This document shows positions 25,072 through 37,466 of a stretch of 64,000 nucleotides of DNA, piece after piece. Below the pieces are notes generated by a model. The model saw only the letters and a list, made by a program, of their open reading frames with translations. It searched no databases and was not told the origin of the DNA. The stretch comes from Cannabis sativa (lineage: Eukaryota > Streptophyta > Magnoliopsida > Rosales > Cannabaceae). Within the stretch, counting starts at the first letter, position 1. Each line of letters starts with the position of its first letter. Location of the stretch: positions 73,116,969 through 73,180,968 of the forward strand of contig NC_083605.1 in NCBI RefSeq assembly GCF_029168945.1. Reading direction: 5' to 3'. Position numbers and translations under genes: made by a program.

Positions 25072-25444
25072 GGGTAAATACTATTTTGGACCCTGTATTT
25101 TGCAAAAGTTACAGATTGGACCATGTGTTTTGGTAAATGACAAAATGGACCCTGTATTTTCTAAAATAGTAAAAATAGGACCCTGAACTTAGTTTTTGAC
25201 AACTTTTTTTTTAATACAAACAACTTGAAGACAATGCTTAATACGAACAGATACAAAAAATGTAAACAGTTTTGTCATAGCACTTTTAGATGGGATTATA
25301 ATTAAACTTTATTTTGACAAAAAATCAATTCAGGGTCCTATTTGTACTATTTTAGAAAATACAGGGTCTATTTTGTCATTTAATAAAATACAGGGTCCAA
25401 TTGGTAACTTTTGTAAAACAGATGGTCCAAAATAGTATTTACCC
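25072..25444. mobile_element. Mutator-like MITE, 373 bp, copy 2
   Basis: Perfect 9-bp TSD ttaatataa (25063-25071 and 25445-25453). Same TIR and interior as 23291-23667. A third, 5'-truncated copy is at 46567-46839. Confidence 0.85.
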
Positions 25445-25453
25445 TTAATATAA

Positions 25454-26670
25454 TAATAATTTGTAATGATTAATAAAACAAACCAATTAAAAGAGCAGAC
25501 AGAACAAAAAAAACACAAAAAGCAAAGCGAGTAGAACGCGTTGGCCTAATGAGATTGAATCCTGGCCCTTCAATTTGGTCTCTCTTTTTTTATCTACCTT
25601 ATTATTGTACACATGATTTGACAATATTATTTAATAAATTAATACATATCTCAAGTTGAAATTAAAATTAATTTTATTAATTAATAATAAAAAAATAGGT
25701 AATTATTGAAGCACGTTTTGCTTGATGCGTGTAGTGGAAATAACGTTTTTATAATATCATGATATTTAATTATTTATAATATTTATTATTTTTGTTAGGC
25801 ACGTGTATGTACCAACTTTCCCATGTGAAAAACCACCACCACTCAATTTTATTTTTAAATTGGCTAACTTTTTATTTCTTTTTTTTCTAAATTGCCCTTA
25901 TACTTTTCTGCATTTGCACTCATACCCTTAAACCTAATTTAAATTTATAATTCTAATCTAATTATTCTCTAATTAACATATTAATATGCTTACAACCTTT
26001 TACAAGAAATAATTATTCTTAACCAAAAAAAAACAAACAAAAAAACAAAATTACAAACTTTATATACACAAACATAATATGGGGTGTCTATTTTTTTATT
26101 TATTTATTTTTTAATGTGGAGTACTTATTCTTATTACGTGGCGTACAAATATAATTAATGGATATATTTTGTCTTTTACTTTGAACCATTAAAAATAAAT
26201 AAAAACAAAAAACTGAAGCATCTAATATACAATTTAATATAAATTAGTTTTAATTTATACATGTTTTAATTTAGTATAGTTGAGATAGACCAGCATCTGT
26301 TTTAGTGGTTTGCCCAGCTGAACAAGAGTGTCAAAAGTTTCTATGCACTAATCATATATTTATACAATATAAATTAGGGTAAATGTTTGATTATTGGTTT
26401 TTCTATACATTTATTATATGTTCAGGAGAATTTTTTTAGTGTATTTTTTTTTTATAATTATATATATTGTAATAATTTAAAGATTACTTCTAATTTTTTA
26501 AAAAATTTTGAGTGGTATGCAATTTTGAAAATAAAATTTACATATTTTGTTATACGCGTAACTATTTTTTCTTATACGCGTGGTAAGTAACTATTAAAAT
26601 CTTATTTTTGACACTGTAAATTATTCTGAATTTTTTAAAAAATTTACAAATGGTTTTAAATAGCTACAAC
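25454..26670. other. AT-rich spacer
   Basis: No gene recognised. 26510-26670 resembles the inner arm of the ACGCGTG foldback MITE (tatacgcgt twice) and may be a decayed copy. Confidence 0.35.
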
Positions 26671-26995
26671 CATTACAAATAATGTGTACTTTTATTAACA
26701 ATCTTTTAGTTACAATATATATTTTTTGTGACTAAATGTGATTTTTAATCATAATAAAAAGTTACTTGTGACTAAAATATGATATTTGGATACAAGTTCT
26801 CACTAATTTAGTTTTAACCACAACTATATTGTGACTAAAAACATATTTAGTCACAACAAATTATAATTTTTATAACTAATACTTTTAGTCACAGACTTTT
26901 TAGTGACAACATAAGAATGATAATTTATAATTAGTCATAATTTTTTCAATTTTAATCATAAATTTTGTTATGACTAAAAGTAAAAAAAAAACTTG
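26671..26995. mobile_element. CACTA-like MITE, copy 2 (eroded ends)
   Basis: Shares the interior gtgactaaa / tttagtcac pattern and the block tttttagtgacaacataagaa with copy 1. The left end cattacaaataatg is a damaged CACTACAA; the right end is lost. Confidence 0.55.
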
Positions 26996-27793
26996 TTAGC
27001 AAACGTATTCTATTATAAAAAAAAATAAATTAAAAAATTCTCAAAAAAAAAAAATAAAAAAATCTATCAAAATGATTCTTTAGAGATCTACTACACATAT
27101 TTTTATAATTTATATTTAATTTCATGTAACATTTTTAAATATTGTTAAGGATCTTAATTATATACCATTGCTTTACAGTGTAGCAATTGGTAAGTAAAGT
27201 GTCTCCCTCTTTTTTATTATTATTATTAATTAAATTATTCTTACGCTATTAATTTATAAATATTAGAAGTATATTACAAACTTACTAACAACTACAGTTC
27301 ACTTGCTATATATTATATAATATATTTTGTTATTATTTATTTATTTATTTATTTATGTAGCTAAATAATGGAATCTATCAGAAGTTGGTTGACTGTTGGC
27401 AATGGCATTAAAGGGCTAATATTTGAAAACGACAACAATTTTGTGCAATAACTAATTAACTGTTGAAAACTGTAGATTAAAATAAAATAAAATAAGATGA
27501 AGAAAATATGAAAACTTTTTATTTATTTACTTTATATAAAAAGAAAGGAAAATAAAGTTGGAGAGATTATATCATTCTTCACATGTCTTAGCTAGTAAGG
27601 TGGGCCAACTTCATCTTTTATTTTGCATATCTACCCTTTTAGTTTGGGATTTTACAAAATGCCCCACTTTTCTAATTGTTTAGCAAAATATCATAAAAGT
27701 GCACCACCTCCTCTCCAACTAGAGTATCTCACCATTTAACAAATGGAAATCTTCCAAGGAGATAATTTTCCCAAGAGCGATGTTACCCAAAGG

Positions 27794-28053
27794 TAGGGTC
27801 GGCCTTAAGTATAGGCGATTTAGGCCCGTGTTTAGGACATACTTTTTGGGGGCGCAAAATAAAAAAATAAAAAATTTTATTAGGCTTTTATTTAAATAAA
27901 ATTTAAGTGTATTGTAATAGCTTAGTTGGTTGAGGTATATAACATATTATACAATGTTATGAGTTTAAATTCCATAACACTCTTTTTTTAATATTTCTGA
28001 GGGCCATAAAATCTAATTCGCCTTACGCTTATATATTCTCAGAGCCAGGCCTG
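27794..28053. mobile_element. hAT-like element, 260 bp, with tRNA-like A box
   Basis: Starts tagggtcggcc and ends gccaggcctg. Flanks cccaaagg (27786-27793) and cccgaagg (28054-28061) match 7 of 8, as expected for hAT. The interior holds tagcttagttgg (27918-27929), which fits the pol III A-box consensus, and a decayed B box (gagtttaaattcc, 27961). Confidence 0.7.
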
Positions 28054-28169
28054 CCCGAAGGGCAACAGTATTATTCTTTTCCGGAATAGATCCCAAAACT
28101 CTGAGAACTTTTAAAACTTGAAGTGTTTTGACCAAGGGCTTCCGAGAAAGATGTCCGAAGCTCAAAACA

Positions 28170-29790
28170 TTATGTTAGAAATTACTCTTTTAACCTACAC
28201 ACAACAAAAACAAATCAAGTTCCCTCCAAGGTCAAAATTGACATTTCACCTTGAGTCAAAGCTCGATTGACTCCTTTGATTTATGAGTTAAACAACAAAA
28301 GCAAACCAAAACGCTAAGTCGTTTGAACTCAACCCCAAAATAACCCTTTGAACCCTCTAGAACCAAACACATACTCAGAACACAAAACACAACTCGAAAG
28401 CCTAGCAAAGCTTCGAGTTCCTTCTCAAGAAACTCGAAGACTGCATCGCAATCTAAAAATCCAATAGATCCTTTCCCAGATCAAAAACAGCCCCTAGAAC
28501 TATACACAAACAGATTAAAATTGTAAGAGCAAAGAAAAATAAAGAGATTGCACCAGGATTTTATAGAGGTTCCCCAAATGTTGGGTACATCCTCTTTGAG
28601 TTCGCCTCAAAAAATAGCTCGTTTCCACTATAAGATCTTTAAGATCAAAGAGTTACAAAGCAGGATTCCAAATCACAGGTACGATTGGTAATCCATTTTA
28701 TTTTGCATTTATTTTTCTCTCTTTCTCTTTGAATATTTTGCTAACTCCCTCTTCTTTCTTTTCCTGTGTATATCTCTGTCTTAGGTTGGATCTCCGAGCC
28801 CTAAAGCTAGGGCTCCAAGACTTAACCACTGTAAGCCTTTGCCTCTCCAATTTCTTTCTTATCTGATCTGATCTGTATTTTCCAGCTGACTTTGCATGTA
28901 TTTATAGTAGGGGTGTTAAACAAAATTTACAAACTATCCAACCTAAATAAACTACACAAACCAAATCGAATAAACCGACAAAAAATACAACTCGAAATAA
29001 TACAATAAAAATCTAAACCGCCCAATTAACCCGAATAAACCGAATTAAATTGATTAATATATTTTTCTTAATAGAAGTGTATATAATATATTACATAAAT
29101 TATAATTATTAGTCAAACTATTTTGTATTTAAAGTTTGAATATTTTAGTATTTAACTTAAAATCTAGACTTTATAGTTAATAATTTTTATTGTATTTGGA
29201 TATTGAAGTTGAAGTTTAAAATCTATATCATATTATTACTTTTTTTTTATTATTCAATTATTTCATGTTTACTCAATTATATTTATTTTATATTAATGTT
29301 TTTAAAATTAATTTAAACTATAGCATTTTTTTAACTTGAAATATATAAATAATGTATTTTTTATTTTTTTAAATATAATTTTTTGAATTAAAAACTAAGA
29401 ATAATAATTATAATAAAAAAAATGAAGAACGGTTTGGACGAATTAACCCAACCAAACCGACGAAATTATTGGACAAGTTGAACTTTTTCTAATTTTAAAT
29501 TAGACGGGTTATAATTGAATATTTGCAACCTGATATTTATATTGAATTGATAAAAATATATTATAACCCGACTAAACCGACTGACGTACACCCCTAATTA
29601 GTAGTAGGATAGAAGAGAGAGCTGCTAGTTAGTTGCAACAATTTTAACAAATTTTGCGACTAACTACTAGTTCTGTCACAGTAGGTTATTAGAGGCCGAA
29701 GACCACTCATAGATTTTATACTTTGTAATTCTTGTTATTGCTAATCTGAACAATGCATGCGGGGATTTATTTTAACACATTCCAACGTGT
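28170..29790 (-). mobile_element. Probable solo LTR (copy A), interrupted by a MITE
   Basis: In the sister copy it begins tgttggaaattact, and it ends near cacattccaacg, resembling TGTTGG...CCAACA LTR ends. The segment around 28555-28690 (gttcccc, tccactataagatctttaagatc) reads like an LTR leader. No TSD or internal domain found, so the call is tentative. The element at 28908-29596 is inserted in it. Confidence 0.4.
28908..29596. mobile_element. hAT-like MITE with taggggtgt / acacccct ends
   Basis: Inverted ends ggggtgt and acacccc; flanks atttatag and attagtag match 6 of 8. Arms rich in aaccga / tcggtt-type motifs. The matching copy in the duplicate is at 41870-42557. Confidence 0.5.
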
Positions 29791-29796
29791 CCCATC

Positions 29797-30985
29797 AAAA
29801 ATCAGGAACAACAAATATCAATCTAACATATAACATTATATTTCTCTAGCTAGAGCTAAATTAGATAGTTTAAATGTTAAATCTATTTATAATTTTGATA
29901 TCTATATCATTTGAAACACGTAGAAAAGAAATGATTCCATGTCACGCGTGGAATTATAGATTTGGGTCATTTTATTAACTTTATATAGAATTAGTTGATG
30001 AGATACTAATAAGGCAACTCATGTTGACAAGAACATCCTCAAAATTCTTTCTTGTACGTGTGACTATGAAAAGAAACTTGGTAAGAAACTTCTCACCCAC
30101 CTGAAAATAGAAAATTAAAATATATTTAATTTCTTGTTTTCCACTACCAACCTTTACTACTTATATTCAATCTATGTATTCTTTTTCAGTATATATATAT
30201 ACACATATAATGATGATTATTCAATTAAAGTTCTTGAATTCGTTGAGCAGTCAACCTTGACTCAACTCACTCATAATTAGTATTTGAAAGGCTCTATATT
30301 TAAGAATATTGATTCACCCACCTGCTAAATTAACAAAGCGTGTAGAATATTTGTATATAAATATGTATATTTATTTCCATGTTTTTTTTTTATATATATT
30401 ATATAAAAAAGATGGAATCTTGACTCTTATATATTTACCCATTAATTGAGAAACTTTTATTAAGGAGGTAGAAATATTTGTTGGAGGTAAAATGGAAATA
30501 AAACAAGACATTGTTAAGGCTTCTAAGTACTATATATCTCAATTTGATGATGAATTTTTCTTTGTTGTGGATTGATATATTTGGGGAGAGATGATGAATC
30601 AAATAGTTCATACAAATTTATTTATAAGTTATTTAATGAATATAGTCAATGTTCGAGACCTAAGGAAACATAGTGTGTCTTCGAAATGATAGATTATTCC
30701 GCATTAAGGAGCTTATAAAATAAATGTCATAATGTTGATGCTACTAAAAATATGCTTGGGTCATGTTTATGCAAAACAACAAATACTTACTTGGTATGGT
30801 TTTTATAACATTAATGTTTCTTTCTCATGTGTAGTCCTTATGTATGCCTTGGATCAATTTTTTGGTAACTTAATTTATGATGGTGATGAGGTATGAATGT
30901 CTTTTGATTATGGTGTATATTTTTACTATTTTGAGGAGTTGTTGCTGTCCTCATCTTTTGAAGGTAGTAATTATTATTTATGTTA
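29797..30985. other. Unclassified part of duplication copy A
   Basis: AT-rich sequence with tatata runs near 30190 and 30390. No ORF with a recognisable product on either strand. Present also in copy B. Confidence 0.45.
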
Positions 30986-30990
30986 GACAA
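30986..30990. repeat. Left target-site duplication of the Copia element
   Basis: gacaa here and at 38749-38753. Copy B has a single gacaa at the empty site (~43968), proving the boundary. Confidence 0.95.
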
Positions 30991-32206
30991 TGAAATTCCG
31001 TATTTTAATATTCTCAGTTTGATTATTTAATTAAGTGATTAATTAAATGCGGAATAATGAAACTGGTACTGAAAACAGTTTTTCCGTAGTTACAGAATAC
31101 AACTCTGTAACTCCAGAGAAACCTTAAAAACAAACGAGGCATAAAAGTAAAAACACACAAGATTTTTGTACGTAGTTTCAACAATCCTTTCAGATTGTTA
31201 CTAGTCCACGGGGCCACGCCCAGAGATAAGATTCATTAGATCGGTATCAAAAATACAAAGTAATTGACTTATGCATAAATAGACTCCCTCTTATTGTATG
31301 CCGCAAGCTTGATGTATTCCACCTACTAACCGAATCTTGATAAAACTCCAAGGCTATCTCCCGAAAGCCTATACAACCATCTCCGGAAGGTTGTGTGCTT
31401 GTATCATCCCGATGCAAGACTTAAAAAGCAATCTCCCGAAAGCTTGTAAAACCCTTCTCCCGAAGGTGTGCTTGTATCCTCCCGATGCAAGACTTCAAAA
31501 GCAATCTCCCGAAAGCTTGTAAATACCCTTCTCCCGAAGGTGCACTGATGTTCTTCTTCGTTGTAGACTTGAATACAGACTCAAGACAATACAAACAACA
31601 AATAAACAGAGTAAGAGTAGAACAACTCTTCTCTACATAACAAAGACACTCTTTTCTTAAGATATGAAAGTGAATAAAAGAGTTTAACAAAACAAAGACA
31701 CTCTTTCCTTAAGATATGAATACAATTCTAAGTGTGTGAAAGAGATACAAAACCTAGCAGCTATAGGATGTATTTATAATGAATATACATCTCATAGACA
31801 GCTTACATTCGGTCTGAACAAGACCTCAACCCACTAGAAACTTCCTTAAAATAATTCTTCAATCGATTCAGAATTTCCGTTTCGTACCTACGGAATCGTG
31901 CGATAACTACAACTTTCCTTTTATAGAAAAGGAAAGTTTAGCTCCGGTTTTCTCTTCAAGAAACCTGATCTTAGAAAATGGGAAACTCAACACAAGATCA
32001 GAATAACAGCTGGTTAGCAAAGAATCAATGTGAAATCAAAACTTACCATATTTACCTCAATTTCCATAAATAGGAAAGCTAGTCAACTTTCCTTCCAAGT
32101 TTAGATATACACAAATAGGGAAACCATATCAATATATGCCAGCCGAAATATACAAAGAATAATAAAATATTTTTGTCAATTAAATATGCCAAAAATGGAA
32201 TTAACA
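30991..32206 (-). repeat. 3' LTR of the Copia element
   Basis: 1216 bp, plus-strand ends tgaaattccg and ggaattaaca (minus-strand TG...CA). Contains repeated ctcccgaa modules (31340-31545). It is 66 bp shorter than the 5' LTR because one part of this module block is absent. Confidence 0.95.
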
Positions 32207-32217
32207 ATCTCCTCCTT
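32207..32217 (-). promoter_or_regulatory. Polypurine tract
   Basis: The minus strand reads aaggaggagat directly before the 3' LTR, the primer site for plus-strand synthesis. Confidence 0.85.
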
Positions 32218-33481
32218 CGGCACTTTGATTGACAAAACATTTTATTATGAGAAAACCTGCATCAAGTGTTAGAAACCAAAGCAAATAGCTTTTTAAAGAT
32301 ACAAGAGTATAGAAAATACCCCCCTGCATGAAAGCTCTCTAACACATAAAACATAGAACTTTTTTTGGACGGAAAAGCTTACAAACCGAAAACACAGCAA
32401 CTTTTTAAACAGAAAAGTGCACAAATCACAAACAAGACAACTCCCCCTAAAACAAGGATCCAGAGTTGCGACACACAATCTTAAAAAAAGTTACTACTCC
32501 CCCTTTTTGTCTATCAATGAGCCAAAGATAACAAAAAATTATGAACAAAGTCATAATAGTTTAAGCACACATAAAAAGCAAGAGAAAACAAAGAGACACA
32601 TAAAGCACTAATCACCACTTAAGAGCAAAAAAATAGTGTCTAAGAATATAATGAAACATAACAAGAAAAATAACAAAAAATTTTAAGAAAGCTCAATTGA
32701 CAAACTCAGCCACAATTTTTTTTTATTTTTTATTTTTGATTAAAAGACAGAAAAATAAAATAACCTTGATATTTTTGTAACTAGAATTCACAATGTCCGC
32801 TTGTCTTTGTCCCTGATGAAAAAATCAAACTCATAAGAATAGTCAGAAATTATTTTATCAAGCTAATGAAGTAGTAGAATGAGGTTATACCGGTTACACA
32901 GGAAAAATTGACTCAGTCATCAAGAATATTAAAGCAAATCAAATAGTATGTAACAGCTTTATAACACCATTTTCGAGGATAAATTTTTTTTTTACCACAA
33001 ACTGTGTCAAGCATAAGTGTGTGAAAGTGTAAGCAGGGAACATTGCCCAATTTGTCAAAAAAGACTTTTTCTGATAAATTGTAACCATAGGAGACGCTGT
33101 CACACTACCTCAATGGTAGCCCTTTTCAATGGTAGCGTATCTTCTACATAACTCCTAATTACATAGTTCCAACTTACCCAGAGATGGCTTTCACACATTG
33201 AGATAGGTAGCTCTATTCATCCAATGGAGCTTGAACACACAGTTTTTAAACATCATTATTCGAAAATGGTAGCTTACATAACACTGTTTGATGAACCCGA
33301 ATATTCCTGTGAGGAGTGAACAATTTTCCTGACAAACCTGTATGACACCATAACATTACAACATTAGCAATAAAATAATGATTGTAATTCTTATAAGGTT
33401 GAGATTTTCTTCTAGGACAAGGACAAGACATTATGAACTCTAAGACAACTCAAATATCAAGGATTAAGAAGAACAAAAACA
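32218..33481 (-). other. Copia 3' untranslated region
   Basis: About 1.26 kb between the end of the polyprotein and the polypurine tract. No frame of useful length and no env-like domain seen. Long 3' spacers occur in SIRE-type elements. Confidence 0.6.
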
Positions 33482-34645
33482 TTAAACAGTACAAACCCCT
33501 AAGGATTTCCTTAGAGAAATAAAATGGACCGAGTCAAGAGCTTTAGTAAAAATATCTGCAATTTGTTTGCTAGTTTCAACATATTCTAAGACAAGAATTT
33601 TATTTTCCACAAGCTCTCTAATAAAGTGATGACGAATGTCTATGTGCTTTGTGCGAGAGTGTTGAACAGGATTCTTAGAAATATTTATAGCACTAGTATT
33701 ATCACAAAAGATGGTTAAAGTTTTCAAATCAAACCCATAATCTGCCATCATTTGTTTCATCCATAACAATTGGGTACAACAACTACCCGCAATAATATAC
33801 TCAGCCTCAGCTGTGGACAGAGAGATTGAGTTTTGCTTCTTGTTGTGCCATGAAACAAGATTGTTTCCAAGATAGAAACATCCACCACTAGTACTTTTTC
33901 TATCATCTGCATTACCTGCCCAATCAGCATCACTATTATTTTTGAAGATCCACTTGGTTTCAATGATGATTACAAATGGTGGTCTTGGAATCATTTTCCA
34001 GACTTTGTTTCGAACAAACTGATGTAGCTCATCCTGCATAGTAAGAAACCAATCTTCATCCATTAGTGCTTCTTTTACAGATTTTGGTTCTAACGAAGAA
34101 ATAAAACATAAAAATTGAATTGTATTAGCATATTTTCTTCTTGTAACCATGCTCTCATCCAAGTTTCCAAGGATGAGATCTGAAGGATGATTCTTTTTAA
34201 CCCTGGAGGATGGTTCCCTCTGAATTGGATCAGTGATTGAATTTGAAGAATGCTCGAATTCTTTTGTTGTTGAAGTTTCTGTAGCAACAGAGTCCTGCAC
34301 TGCAGCCTCGACAGCAGCTTCTGTAGCTTCGTCAGGTTCCTTTTCCTCGGCAGCAGGCTTTTCCAACAAGTCTTCAATCTCTTCTTCTCTTGAAAACTTA
34401 GACAAATCTTTTAGATCATCAACAACAACATTAGCAGATTCCATAACAGTTTGGGTTCTCATGTTATACACACGATATGCCCTACTATTGGTGGAATATC
34501 CTAAGAAAACACCTTCATCACTTTTAGCATCACGATCTCTTAAAATATAACAAACACATCCAAAAACATGAAAGTGACTTACATTTGGTTTCTTACCTTT
34601 CCAGATTTCATATGGTGTTTTGTGAGTACCTGAACGTAAGAACAC
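33482..34645 (-). pseudogene. Copia integrase end fused to RNase H; RT core deleted
   Basis: The 387-residue frame starts in the integrase C-terminal region (HVFGCVCYI, GVFLGYS). A variable linker follows, then the N-terminal edge of RT (WKMIPRP, ETKWIFKN). The next residues are already RNase H (SDADWAGNADDRKSTSG), then STAEAEY, DNTSAI and KHIDIRHHFIRE. The RT palm with its YVDD motif, some 300 residues, is missing, yet the frame is kept across the junction near 33934-33940. The product could not reverse-transcribe. Confidence 0.9.
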
Positions 34646-34995
34646 TCTGTTGATGGTATAGCAAGCAGTGTTAATTGCTTCGTAAGCTTCTTGCTATTCA
34701 ACATTACTCTAGCCATTTCTGTTAGAGTACGATTCTTTCTTTCAACCACTCCATTTTGTTCAAGAGTTTTAGGAGTAGAAAATTCATGAGAAATACCGTT
34801 AGATTTACAAAACTCATCATATATAGTATTTTCAAATTCTTTTCCATGATCACTCCTAATCCGAACAATCTTACCAATGTTACAATCTTTCTCAACTCTC
34901 AATTTTAAACACAGAGATTGAAAAGCCTCAAAAGTATTAGATTTTTCTCTCAAAAAATCCACCCATGAAAAACGAGAAAAATCATCAACACACAC
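34579..34995 (-). pseudogene. Copia integrase core fragment
   Basis: Contains the catalytic-core motifs CVDDFSRFSWVDFL, IRSDHGKEFEN and LEQNGVVERKNRTL with the DDE-type acidic residues. A frameshift near 34690 moves the reading into the next downstream frame, and another near 35020 separates it from the upstream fragment. Confidence 0.88.
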
Positions 34996-35387
34996 AAAAA
35001 TATACCTCTTACGTTCAAGCTTTCAACCTGGATTGGACCCATTAAGTCCATATGTAGGAGTTCGAGAACTCTGGAAGTATTCACATCAGAAACACTCTTA
35101 TGAGAAATTTTCAGTTGCTTACCAAGCTGACATGGTCCACATTTTCCTAAAGACTCCTTACCTAATTTAGGTAATCCTCGAACAATTCCTACATTAGACA
35201 ATCTTCTCAGATTTTTAAAATGAATATGACCAAGTTTTTCATGCCATAAATCAGTAATATTATCATTGACAGAATGACAAGTAGCATATGTAGTGAGAGT
35301 ATAACAATTGTCACTATATCTGAGCCCTTGCAAGACAATTTTATCAAGAATATTATACACATAACAATGATTACTATCAAAGCTCAC
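34950..35387 (-). pseudogene. Copia GAG-pre-integrase / integrase zinc-finger fragment
   Basis: Holds LWHEKLGHIHFKNL and CGPCQLGK, the HHCC zinc finger, then HMDLMGPI, the first acidic residue of the integrase core. Frameshifts at both ends. Confidence 0.88.
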
Positions 35388-36148
35388 AGTATAACCCTGA
35401 TCACAAATCTGACTAATGCTAAGAAGATTGCTTTTAGTCCATCAACCAACATGACATTCTTTAGTCTAGGAAGCCCTTCAAAATTGAGAGTTCCTATCCC
35501 TATGACTTTTCCAACGAGACCATTACCAAAAGTAACTTCTTCACACTGCATAGGTCTAATGTTCACAATATATCTTTTTTCACCTGTCATGTGTCTAGAA
35601 CAACCACTATCAAAGTACCACATGTTAGTAGCAATAGTGTTAAAACAAAAAGAACCTACCAAGCATTTATTTTTGACAACCCATTTTTGTTTTTGTAAAA
35701 CATGTTTATTTCCAAGGTAATTAGATTTAAACATGTTTTGCATAGTGATGCATTTAGGTCGAATGTGACCTTTTCTCCCACAAAAATGGCAAACAGGGAT
35801 GAAACGTCTTCCATTCCCTTTGGAATTGTCAAACTTACCGTGGTGCTTCTTTTCAGAATAACAGAAAGTGCTTTCTTTGTAGAGACAGAAACCTGCGAGG
35901 TAGAAACAGTTCTTCCAGAAACAACTATTAGTTTTAACAAAAGTGGTATTAGAATTAGGTTGATTAGAAACATAACCCAGACCAGCATGATTGGTTTGGC
36001 CAGATTTTTGAATTTTTTCAAAGATGGTGGAACCTGGATTTAGCAATTTCACATTCTTTTTAATGTTATCAAGTTCCTTGGTTAAAGAAATAATTTTAGA
36101 CTCTTTTAAAGATAGTTCAGATTCACAACATTTAAGTTTATCTTCCAA
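35384..36148 (-). pseudogene. Copia gag end and aspartic protease fragment
   Basis: Follows a TAG (36149-36151) in the same frame as gag. Opens with a coiled-coil-like stretch that continues the one before the stop, then a CHFCGRKGHIRPKC zinc knuckle and the protease motif DSGCSRHMTG. A frameshift near 35430 ends it. The TAG is probably a nonsense mutation; programmed readthrough is an alternative. Confidence 0.85.
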
Positions 36149-37402
36149 CTAATTAATGTTGTTACACAAGACTTTATTATCTTTATACAGGGAGCGATTT
36201 TCAACACATGTTTCCATCAACTTACCAAACATTACCTTGTAGGATTCAGCCATAGAATTCTCATCAATTTCTGACTCATCTGATTCGGATCTAGATTCTT
36301 CCTTGTTGTCATCGATCGAGGTATTATTCATGCACATGAATTTTCCTTTTTCCTGCAAATTTCTTGACAAAACACTTGTTAGAGCAACTTTTTCTTTTTC
36401 ATCTTCACTACTTTCAGAATCATCACTCCAAGTAACATTCAATCCCTTTTTATTTTTCTTTAAGGTATTGGCACATTCAGATTGAATATGACCGTACCCT
36501 TCACATGCTCTGCAACGAATATCTTTGTTAGATGAAAAAGGTTTAGAGGGATTGTTACCTGAAATGTTACCATTTGAGTTCTTTGAAAAGTTCATTTTAT
36601 TTCCAACAGATTTCATGTATCTTTGGAAATTTTTTGCTAACAAGGCCATTTCATCATCATTTTCATCATCAGAAACAATATTTTCAGAATCATTGAAAGC
36701 AATACCTTTGATTTTCTCATTCGAGAGACTTTGCTTACTCTTTTTCTTGATCTGTTGATTCAACTCAAAAGTTCTTAAAGACCCCATGAGTTCCTCAACC
36801 TTCATTTTGCCAAAGTCTTTTGCCTCTTCCATTGCAAGCAATTTTGTGTCAAACCTGTCAGGAAGAACTCGAACAATCTTTCGAACCAAGACAGATTCAT
36901 CTAATTTTTCTCCCAAGGCAAAAAACTCATTAGAAATATCAGATAATCTTTCATAAAAATCATTTAAAGTTTCAGTTTCTGACATTCTCAATTCATCAAA
37001 TCTAGTTTGCAACATGGTAAATCGTGATCTCTTTACATCAGCAGTACCTTCAAATTGAATTTGAAGAATTTCCCATGCTTCCTTTGCAGATTCACAAGAT
37101 GAGATTAATTTAATAAAGCCTTCACCAACACTATTAAAAATAGCATGTAAAGCCTTATTATTATAACCAGACAATTTTTCATCTTCAGTGGTCCAACTGA
37201 GTTCAGATTTTACCCGAGTATTACCTTTTCCATCATTTTCAGTAGGTTGAGACCACCCTGTAAGAATAGCTCTCCATGCCTTCTCATCTTGCGATTTGAT
37301 GAATGCTCTCATCCTGACCTTCCAATAAGTATAATTCGACTCATTTAACAGAGGAGGTCGAGAGATAGAGCTTCCTTCTGCAAACAAAGACATCTCACAC
37401 AA
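36149..37402 (-). pseudogene. Copia gag capsid/nucleocapsid fragment
   Basis: 417 residues. Residues 14-50 hold the conserved start of plant Copia gag (PPLLNESNYTYWKVRMRAF, then AWRAILTGW). The UBN2-type capsid domain runs to ~215, and a CCHC knuckle CRACEGYGHIQSEC lies at 297-310. The tail is acidic and helical. It would package element RNA. Ends at the in-frame TAG, so gag alone might still be made. Confidence 0.88.
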
Positions 37403-37452
37403 AACAAGTTAAACGGAATAACCTCAAGATCTCACTAAGAATTTAGTGACTT

Positions 37453-37464
37453 GCTCTGATACCA
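37453..37464 (-). promoter_or_regulatory. Primer-binding site, tRNA-Met type
   Basis: The minus strand reads TGGTATCAGAGC two bases after the 5' LTR, complementary to the initiator methionine tRNA end used by plant Copia elements. Confidence 0.9.
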
Positions 37465-37466
37465 AT

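Noticed and set aside
36149..36151. Programmed readthrough stop between gag and pol
   Set aside because: The stop falls inside a coiled-coil stretch that continues across it, and other frameshifts show general decay. A nonsense mutation is simpler, though readthrough is not excluded.
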